Source of the DNA: Cyclostephanos tholiformis
Lineage: Eukaryota > Bacillariophyta > Thalassiosirophyceae > Thalassiosirales > Thalassiosiraceae
Length of the DNA stretch: 12,616 nucleotides
NCBI GenBank assembly: GCA_036939975.1
Contig: JALLPB010000830.1
Span: forward strand, 1 to 12,616
Direction: 5' to 3'
Shown: piece after piece, positions 7,740 to 12,616 of the stretch
Layout: every line of letters begins with the position of its first letter
Position numbering within the stretch: the first letter of the stretch is position 1
The notes under the pieces: generated by a model
What the model was told of the DNA's origin: nothing
Database searches by the model: none
Seen by the model: the letters and a program-made list of their open reading frames with translations, nothing else
Position numbers and translations under genes: made by a program

Positions 7740-10085
7740 ATGGATCATTCGCCGTCCCTTCCCCCCCAAGAACTCCCATGTCGAATCGGTCCGAGAGGCG
7801 ACGTCGTGCACTACGACGACGATTTCGATCGTCATCGTCGCAATGACGATGATGATGATCATGATGTGCCAATAAACGAAAACGACGATGTCGACGACGA
7901 TGTCGACGACGACGACGACGACGACGATTGTGATTCGTCCTCGAAATTCGACAATTTCTTCCTCGATAACATCATCGTCGGATATGCCTTCGGTCCGAAG
8001 AAGATGGACACCATGGGAATCATCATGGCCGAGGCATCCAAGGCATTGTCCACGGTGGAATGCTCGTGGACGATGATGAGACGACGACGACGGTGGCATA
8101 GGCAACAATCTCCTGGGGAAGGGCGTGGAGGCGGAGACGAGTCGTCGTCCATGGCGACCGCGACCACCTCCTCCTCCCTCGTCGCCGACAATAATGACAT
8201 CGCCGACAAGGAACCGTCGTTTTCGTCGTCATCAACGCGGATTGCGCCGAGTTATTTTTCCGACGACGAGGACGATGATACGAGGAGTTTCAGCAGCACA
8301 GTCACTCGATGGAGCAGCAGTCAGCAGAGGGGATTCGGCGGCAATGGTTATAATAATGGCAAGAACGGGATACAGCTGACCTTCCTCCCGGATTCGGATG
8401 GGCTCGTTCACTTGATCAGGACGGCTTCCAACACCGCAAGTGGGGTCGGGGGCGGTGGCATCGTCGGGGAGGAGGGGGAATGTTCCGTGGCGGAGTCGTC
8501 CTCCATCGTGACCTTGGCCACGAACCCGGCCTCGGTTAGGAAGAGGGGGGGGTTTTCAACGTCGTGCGCGGCCCCCATGCCACCGTCGTCGCTATCCGTG
8601 AACGGAGATGAAATGATGACCGAACCCTCGTACGTGTCGGGCACGCCATCCACTCCCGGTGGGGGGCAGCTGTCGTCGCGCCAAAGCAACGGATGCGGCG
8701 GGAATGTCCATCGTAAGCATCCCATACGCGTATCCTTCGTCCCGATTGATTTAGATTTGCCATTGGAGGAGCAACACGGAGGAAAATTCGACGTGATACT
8801 GCATAAATTAACGGAGGATATCTTGTGCATGTCGAAGATGCTACGTGAACGAGGTCGGAGCGGCGATGACATAGACGATGGTTTCGTGGACGACGTCGAT
8901 TGCGAGAATCACGACACGTTTCTACCTGTTGTTGACAAGGGCGTCGAGTCTAGCCCCTCCATCACACGACGCCAGGCACGAGCATCCCTGCGGATCAAAC
9001 GCCTACGTGAATACAAGGAAAAGGTCCACCCCCCCTGCGTCCTCGTTGACTCTCCCAATAATATTTTAGCGGTCATGTCTCGCGCCGACATGGCGGATGT
9101 GCTCTCGCGCTGCCTCGCTGATGTGAAGACCAAGTGTGGAATTCCCGTACGAACGCCATGGTATCGTGTGGTGGATGAGAATTTCGCGTCTGCCGCGGGG
9201 GATGGCAGCACTTCGACCTTGAGAGATATTGCCGACGAAATAGACCGGTCGGGGATTGAGTATCCCCTCATTGCGAAGCCTCTTTCTGCCGCGGGTACCA
9301 AATCTTCTCACCACATGGGCATCGTCCTTGCTCGAGATGGTCTGCAACGGCTCAAGACGCCTTGCATACTGCAAGAATTTGCCAACCACGGTGAGCAGCT
9401 TTTCAAAGTCTACGTGCTTGGTGATTCCGTATGGGTATCGTCGAGAGAGAGTTTGCCAAACTTACCGATTGGTGAGAAACAAATCAGAAATGATGCCGAA
9501 ATAGTGCCTCCCTTGAAAGATGCCCCGCCATCTTCGTTGCAAAGTCGGTCTCGGAGGGAATGCTATGTTGAATTCGAACGCCCCGCAGGGAGCCGATGCT
9601 ACGTCGAGTTCGATTCGCAGCGGCCCTATCCAAAGCTCGCTGATTTCGGCATCAAGGCAGCAGACGATATATCTTCATTCCAAAAATCTAAAAAGCAGCG
9701 GCTAGATGGGTTGTCAGTAGAATCATGCCGTAAAACAGAGGTGCATGAGCAAAAACCAACGTCGCTCACCAAAATCAATAATATTGCTGATGGCGTTATT
9801 AATGAATACTCCATCCTGGCAAAGTTTGTCACCGCGGATGAAATAGACCCAGTCACGAACGTTTTACGAGATGCTTTTGGTTTGGAACTGTTCGGCTTTG
9901 ATGTGATAGTAAAGCACGACCCGAGTAGCCTATTTAATGGAAGCAGTGCTGGCAAAGAAATCCTTGTGGTGGATGTCAATTATTTTCCCGGATACAAGGA
10001 AGTACCCAATTTCCCATCCTTACTAGCGCAGTACCTTACCCAAAAAGCGGTTGAAAGCCGCGTGAGAAATTTCGATGGATCATGA
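7740..10085 (+). CDS. Inositol-tetrakisphosphate 1-kinase family protein (ITPK), ATP-grasp
   Basis: This is a single-exon 781-aa kinase of the ITPK1 family. Members phosphorylate inositol tris- and tetrakisphosphates, and plant ITPKs also make 5-InsP7 from InsP6; the substrate here cannot be told. The first strand-helix unit (VGYAFGPKKMDTMGIIMAEA, 80-99) matches the family start. About 225 residues of Ser/Gly/Asp-rich sequence then follow before the next unit (RVSFVPIDLDLPLEEQ and FDVILHKLTEDI, 330-361). The ATP-grasp core follows: IAKPL (K513), SHHM (H524), LQEFANHGEQLFKVYV (K556), LFGFDVIV (D721) and VVDVNYFPGYKEVP (D745, N747). The counterparts of human Mg ligands D281, D295 and N297 are all present, so catalysis looks intact. 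Human and plant homologues are roughly 320-490 aa, so the excess is the acidic leader (1-75), the internal insertion and a further insertion at about 582-685. The ATG at 7740 has A at -3 and G at +4. I am sure of the family, not of the substrate. Confidence 0.94.
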   Translation: MDHSPSLPPQELPCRIGPRGDVVHYDDDFDRHRRNDDDDDHDVPINENDDVDDDVDDDDDDDDCDSSSKFDNFFLDNIIVGYAFGPKKMDTMGIIMAEASKALSTVECSWTMMRRRRRWHRQQSPGEGRGGGDESSSMATATTSSSLVADNNDIADKEPSFSSSSTRIAPSYFSDDEDDDTRSFSSTVTRWSSSQQRGFGGNGYNNGKNGIQLTFLPDSDGLVHLIRTASNTASGVGGGGIVGEEGECSVAESSSIVTLATNPASVRKRGGFSTSCAAPMPPSSLSVNGDEMMTEPSYVSGTPSTPGGGQLSSRQSNGCGGNVHRKHPIRVSFVPIDLDLPLEEQHGGKFDVILHKLTEDILCMSKMLRERGRSGDDIDDGFVDDVDCENHDTFLPVVDKGVESSPSITRRQARASLRIKRLREYKEKVHPPCVLVDSPNNILAVMSRADMADVLSRCLADVKTKCGIPVRTPWYRVVDENFASAAGDGSTSTLRDIADEIDRSGIEYPLIAKPLSAAGTKSSHHMGIVLARDGLQRLKTPCILQEFANHGEQLFKVYVLGDSVWVSSRESLPNLPIGEKQIRNDAEIVPPLKDAPPSSLQSRSRRECYVEFERPAGSRCYVEFDSQRPYPKLADFGIKAADDISSFQKSKKQRLDGLSVESCRKTEVHEQKPTSLTKINNIADGVINEYSILAKFVTADEIDPVTNVLRDAFGLELFGFDVIVKHDPSSLFNGSSAGKEILVVDVNYFPGYKEVPNFPSLLAQYLTQKAVESRVRNFDGS
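7884..7928 (+). repeat. Asp-coding GAC/GAT trinucleotide repeat
   Basis: Two copies of a 12-bp unit GACGATGTCGAC (7884-7895, 7896-7907) run into seven GAC triplets (7905-7925) and a GAT. They encode the acidic run around residues 49-63 of the ITPK protein. Further GAY-rich sequence lies at 7815-7865. It is a likely length-variable microsatellite. Confidence 0.85.
9561..9614 (+). repeat. short tandem duplication inside ITPK (CYVEF twice)
   Basis: The codons for CYVEFE (9561-9578) recur as CYVEFD (9597-9614), with synonymous differences in the Tyr, Val and Glu codons. The copies therefore look old or selected rather than a fresh slippage event. They sit in the insertion between the ATP-grasp core blocks, where human ITPK1 has a single short loop. 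Confidence 0.7.
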
Positions 10086-10628
10086 CAAGAGAGCTGTCCT
10101 TGTCTGCCCGTAAAATTTGTTGGTTATGATTTGTAAGGGCATATCAGCCAGAGAGGGGCAAAGTTGAGGTTGGATCATGGACCAGATTCCTGCGTGCCGC
10201 AAAATAAATGGATCATTTGTCTGAACATCCAAAACAAACAGTGGGCTTACTCAAGGCACAAATTAATGGCGTGTTGAGAAAAGTTCGTTCGAGCCGAGCC
10301 TACGCTGAAATTTAATTTTCCCCCGCCTCCATTTTTTTGCCGGACTCTGACGGTTGGGTAATCTCGGTTTGATCTTGGATGAAAATATTATATATATCTC
10401 ATTTATCGATCTCCGGGCCAGTCACAATCTCTTCTCTGTGGTGGCTGGAATTCAAAGTTATTCCACACAGTCGCCCATGCAATGTATTGCGGAGACACCA
10501 CGAACCTTTCCAAATGAGAAAAAATGATGATTTTACTTTTCCACTCCATCCAGATAACCCGTATTGGAGCATTCCTAAAAACTATATAAATTAATCTAGA
10601 GACATAAATGGGAAAGGCATATTTTCTG
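10086..10628. other. intergenic stretch downstream of ITPK
   Basis: No gene is supported. A 6-bp hairpin GACAAG/CTTGTC (10084-10104) overlaps the ITPK stop codon. An AT-rich TATATATAT lies near 10389. The small plus frame 10379-10594 has no recognisable features. GTTCGAGCC at about 10287 resembles a tRNA B box, but no cloverleaf fits around it. Confidence 0.55.
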
Positions 10629-10698
10629 TTGCGTCCTAAAATTGCAGACGTAAATATGATGTCCTGGACATAAAACTAAAATTTTACGTCTGACGCAA
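10629..10698. repeat. nested inverted repeat (cruciform / MITE-like)
   Basis: The outer arms TTGCGTC (10629-10635) and GACGCAA (10692-10698) enclose inner arms CAGACGTAAA (10645-10654) and TTTACGTCTG (10683-10692). Near the centre is ATGTCCTGGACAT (10658-10670), itself a 6-bp hairpin with a one-base loop. CTAAAATT occurs on both sides (10636-10643 and 10676-10683). This is a 70-bp structured block of unknown role. It may be a miniature inverted-repeat element, although no target-site duplication is obvious. Confidence 0.75.
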
Positions 10699-10719
10699 TG
10701 AGACGTATCATACCATCAG

Positions 10720-11066
10720 GTTGCGTATCCTTTCCTGCCCTCCATTGCGAGAGCTTTATCGATGTCATTATAGGAGGGGCTCATCTCACCCCCCGGGGCA
10801 AGAGGACTGGGACTGGGCGCGGGAGTTCGGATGGAGGGAGATAGACGATTTGCCAAGGGTGAGAGGATGGAGGGAGATACGGGAGACTAGGGAGAGGAGG
10901 GAGTGTCCTGAGTCGGTCTATGACTAGGATCTTTAGTTGGTTTAGTTGTTGGATTGAATGATGAATTGACTTAGTTAAGTTAATAAAGAAGTGAGATCTA
11001 ACTTCGAGAGCTCAGAGATTTAAATAAATAAAACTTGATAACACTTGATAAAACCAGCATACGATA
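10720..11066 (-). mobile_element. candidate 3' LTR of the Copia element (boundaries uncertain)
   Basis: On the minus strand a polypurine tract ends at 11067, and the following sequence (TG at 11059-11058) has the expected position of a 3' LTR. The stretch is AT-rich near its start, with TTTATTTATTTAAAT, then becomes pyrimidine-rich on the minus strand. The left boundary is not fixed; a TG at 10723-10724 on the plus strand is only one option. No second LTR lies in the window to compare. This is inference from position. Confidence 0.35.
10829..10879 (+). repeat. 15-bp direct repeat in a purine-rich tract
   Basis: GGATGGAGGGAGATA occurs at 10829-10843 and 10865-10879, a period of 36 bp, with more degenerate GGGAGA copies following to about 10905. 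It lies inside the candidate LTR. Confidence 0.75.
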
Positions 11067-11075
11067 TCCTCCCCC
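11067..11075 (-). other. candidate polypurine tract (PPT)
   Basis: The minus strand reads GGGGGAGGA 49 bp after the gag-like stop codon, just before the candidate LTR. In LTR retrotransposons such a tract primes plus-strand DNA synthesis directly upstream of the 3' LTR. Position and composition fit; no experiment or LTR pair supports it. Confidence 0.45.
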
Positions 11076-11123
11076 ATGGTCTTAAGGGCTTGTCTTAAGA
11101 ACTTTGATGGATGCTGTGTTTTG

Positions 11124-12014
11124 TTAATCTTCTACAGAATCATCGTCGGAATCATATTCCAATTCTTTATACTTTCCTTTCTTCTCTTGAATCGTGACCA
11201 TAGGTGTCCCTGGTTTCCTTTGAATAACATGAAGGTCTCCTTCTTTCTTGACTGAGGCTTTCTTCTTAGCTTCTTTTTCTTCCTTGGCCATCCTCTCGGC
11301 TTTCTTTGCAAAATCGTTCTCGTATCTCTCGCTTGCTGGGATCTCTGTGTATGACTTGCCTGAGAAATTCTTTGAAACGGGATTGTTTGGGCAGTCTTGC
11401 CAAGGATGATCATGATCCTTGAGCCGACACATGTTCACACTTTCTTTCTCGTTCACTTTCTTGTTGGTTTCTTTGCCTTTGCTCTTGTTAAGCCTTTCTG
11501 TTGCTTGTTTCATGTGTGCATTCGCACGATCAATTCTGCGAAGGATCTGCTTGACTTCCTTCAATGTGGTTGCTTTGTCCCCTTTCTCGAGAATGAAATC
11601 CCGCATGAGGTCTGGCTTGAGGTTTACTGAAATGACTTTCTCGATCACTTCTTCCTCCGTCATAGCTTTTGCTCCTTTCTTGAGCCAAATGAGTCCTGCG
11701 TTGATCACCGCCACTCTGTCACACCATTCTGCAGTCGTGAAATTGGCTGGTTGTGGAGTGTCCACCAGGTACTTCAACTGATCTTTGTAGACGTCTTCGC
11801 CCATGATTTCTTCAACTAGTTCAACAACTTTGGTCTTGAAGTTGTCAACGGTCTTGGTTCGGATGGTTTGAATGAGCCCTTCCCACTTCTTGCTAGGTTC
11901 TCCTTTCAACGCACGTCCAAAGTTCTGATAATAAAGCTTTTCTTTTCCAACTCCGGATTCTTTCCAATCGTAACGATCGCCCAAAACAATGATTGTCTCA
12001 ATCGTCTGGATCAA
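11124..12014 (-). CDS. Copia-type Gag-like polyprotein (zinc-knuckle nucleocapsid)
   Basis: About 296 codons read from a TTG at 12014 to a TAA at 11126-11124. No ATG begins the frame and it stays open upstream of 12014, so the true 5' end is missing or lies further up. Residues about 35-165 form the helical capsid-like region common in Copia Gag (KKWEGLIQTI, YKDQLKYLVDTPQPANFTTAEWCDRV, LKPDLMRDFI, TLKEVKQILRRID). A Lys-rich linker follows, then C196-x4-H201-x-H203-x4-C208, a zinc-knuckle-like motif ending CPNN. The C-terminal tail is charged and ends in an acidic cluster. Gag coats the element's RNA in the virus-like particle. Unusually it lies downstream of the reverse-transcriptase fragment on the same strand, with a 4-base overlap of frames, and no protease, integrase or RNase H follows it. 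Assignment to Gag rests on layout and motif and is fairly secure. Confidence 0.82.
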   Translation of the reverse strand: MIQTIETIIVLGDRYDWKESGVGKEKLYYQNFGRALKGEPSKKWEGLIQTIRTKTVDNFKTKVVELVEEIMGEDVYKDQLKYLVDTPQPANFTTAEWCDRVAVINAGLIWLKKGAKAMTEEEVIEKVISVNLKPDLMRDFILEKGDKATTLKEVKQILRRIDRANAHMKQATERLNKSKGKETNKKVNEKESVNMCRLKDHDHPWQDCPNNPVSKNFSGKSYTEIPASERYENDFAKKAERMAKEEKEAKKKASVKKEGDLHVIQRKPGTPMVTIQEKKGKYKELEYDSDDDSVED

Positions 12015-12616
12015 GACTTCGTTTCCCCTACTCCACCTTTGTATTTAATGCCCATCTTTGAAGCCAGTTTCTGTTGTTCCTTAGGGTCGGTAGGCCCTGT
12101 GGCAGCGTTGAACGATTTGATCCATTTTGGGTCAGAGGGGAGAGGGGTGGGCCTGTTTTCCGTCAGGGGAACTTTCAGGAGCCATGTGTTGAGATATTTA
12201 TCACAAAACTTGTTGATGTAGGTATGGCAGTCGAGTTTTATGTAGTCTCGAGTCTGAGTGACGTCGATGCCGTTGAACATGTCAAGGAGGCCTTGGCGCT
12301 TGATTGGAATGGAAAGTTTGTCGTCGAGGAGGTCAAGTAGCAGGTTTGCCGTACGTTCGGTAGCCGTGGCAATGGCAAAATCGTCAACTTGGCGCATAAG
12401 AAGAACCCGATTGCCGTCGATCGCGCCTGAGTATAGACAAGGCTTGTGGGTGGTTGGGGTGAGGCCGATGCCCTGCAAAATTGCGTCTGCATGCTTTTCC
12501 CATAGTCGTGGTGACTCGGGGTGACCCTGCATAGCGGATAGGGCGGGTATGACATGACCGTCGGGTATCGGAGGGCGGTGAAGGTGGATCGTCCACCAGT
12601 CCATGAATGCTTTGTC
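12011..12616 (-). pseudogene. Copia reverse transcriptase, truncated at both ends
   Basis: The frame enters from the right edge of the window (in frame from 12616) and stops at TGA 12013-12011. Counting from the Met at 12604, the family blocks are PPIPDGHVIPALSAMQGHPE (11-30), PRLWEKHADAIL (32-43), LTPTTHKPCLY (48-58), the catalytic-site motif RQVDDF (71-76), FNGIDVTQTRDYIKLDCHTY and KMGIKYKGGVGE. In intact elements that last block continues into LIY/LIW and the RNase H domain. Here it changes abruptly to TKS-stop, so the 3' part of pol is lost. RQVDDF in place of the usual YVDD is, as I recall, typical of Copia elements of diatoms and related algae. The integrase side lies outside the window. 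The gene is non-functional as it stands. The Gag-like ORF follows at once. Confidence 0.92.

Larger units (their letters stand above)
10720..12616 (-). mobile_element. Copia-type LTR retrotransposon remnant, rearranged
   Basis: On the minus strand the order is RT fragment (12616-12011), Gag-like ORF (12014-11124), PPT candidate (11075-11067), then candidate LTR. A normal Copia element runs LTR, gag, protease, integrase, RT, RNase H, PPT, LTR. The remnant therefore joins pol to gag without LTR, primer-binding site or RNase H between them, and lacks pol after gag. Likely origins are recombination between two copies, template switching, or an assembly join. It continues past the right edge. Confidence 0.75.

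Noticed and set aside
7740..8210. Antisense ORFs opposite the ITPK leader
   Set aside because: They arise from GAC/GAT repeats read on the other strand as Val/Ile or Ser runs.
10280..10300. Possible tRNA B box (GTTCGAGCC)
   Set aside because: No matching A box, acceptor stem or anticodon arm can be placed around it.
10379..10594. Plus-strand ORF of 71 codons in the ITPK downstream spacer
   Set aside because: It lies in AT-rich spacer DNA with no domain and no coding-like composition compared with the neighbours.

Overview
The window looks like nuclear DNA of a photosynthetic stramenopile, most likely a centric diatom. This is inferred from four things: a plastid-type arginine-biosynthesis enzyme with a signal-peptide-like leader and a Phe after the probable cleavage site; GC-rich, intron-poor genes separated by AT-rich spacers; very long Asp/Ser/Gly-rich protein extensions; and a Copia retrotransposon with an RQVDDF reverse-transcriptase motif. 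The species cannot be fixed from the sequence.

Layout, left to right. (1) 1-594 is an AT-rich spacer with small palindromes and no gene I can support. (2) About 649-763 (-) is a full-length 5S rRNA gene that an ORF-based reading misses. It ends in a T6 Pol III terminator and is followed by a 30-bp tandem duplication that copies its 3' end. (3) 972-5098 (+) is a two-exon SF3B1 gene (U2 snRNP splicing factor 3B subunit 1, 1,323 aa after splicing), head-to-head with the 5S gene across about 200 bp. (4) 5099-5821 is a convergent spacer with hairpins. (5) 5822-7037 (-) is a two-exon, probably plastid-targeted N-acetylglutamate kinase (357 aa). (6) 7038-7739 is a shared divergent upstream region with long G tracts. 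(7) 7740-10085 (+) is an inositol-tetrakisphosphate 1-kinase family protein (781 aa) whose N-terminal fold is interrupted by a long low-complexity insertion. (8) 10086-10720 is a spacer with a nested inverted repeat. (9) About 10720-12616 (-) is a Copia-type LTR element remnant. It has a truncated reverse transcriptase, then a gag-like ORF, then a polypurine tract and a candidate LTR. That domain order is the reverse of normal.

The host genes are unrelated housekeeping functions (pre-mRNA splicing, plastid arginine synthesis, inositol phosphate metabolism, 5S rRNA) and do not form a pathway. I found no convincing new defence or biosynthetic system. The points most worth a second look are the RT-before-gag arrangement, the 5S gene with duplicated terminator paired with SF3B1, the split ITPK domain, and the altered C-terminal end of the NAG kinase.
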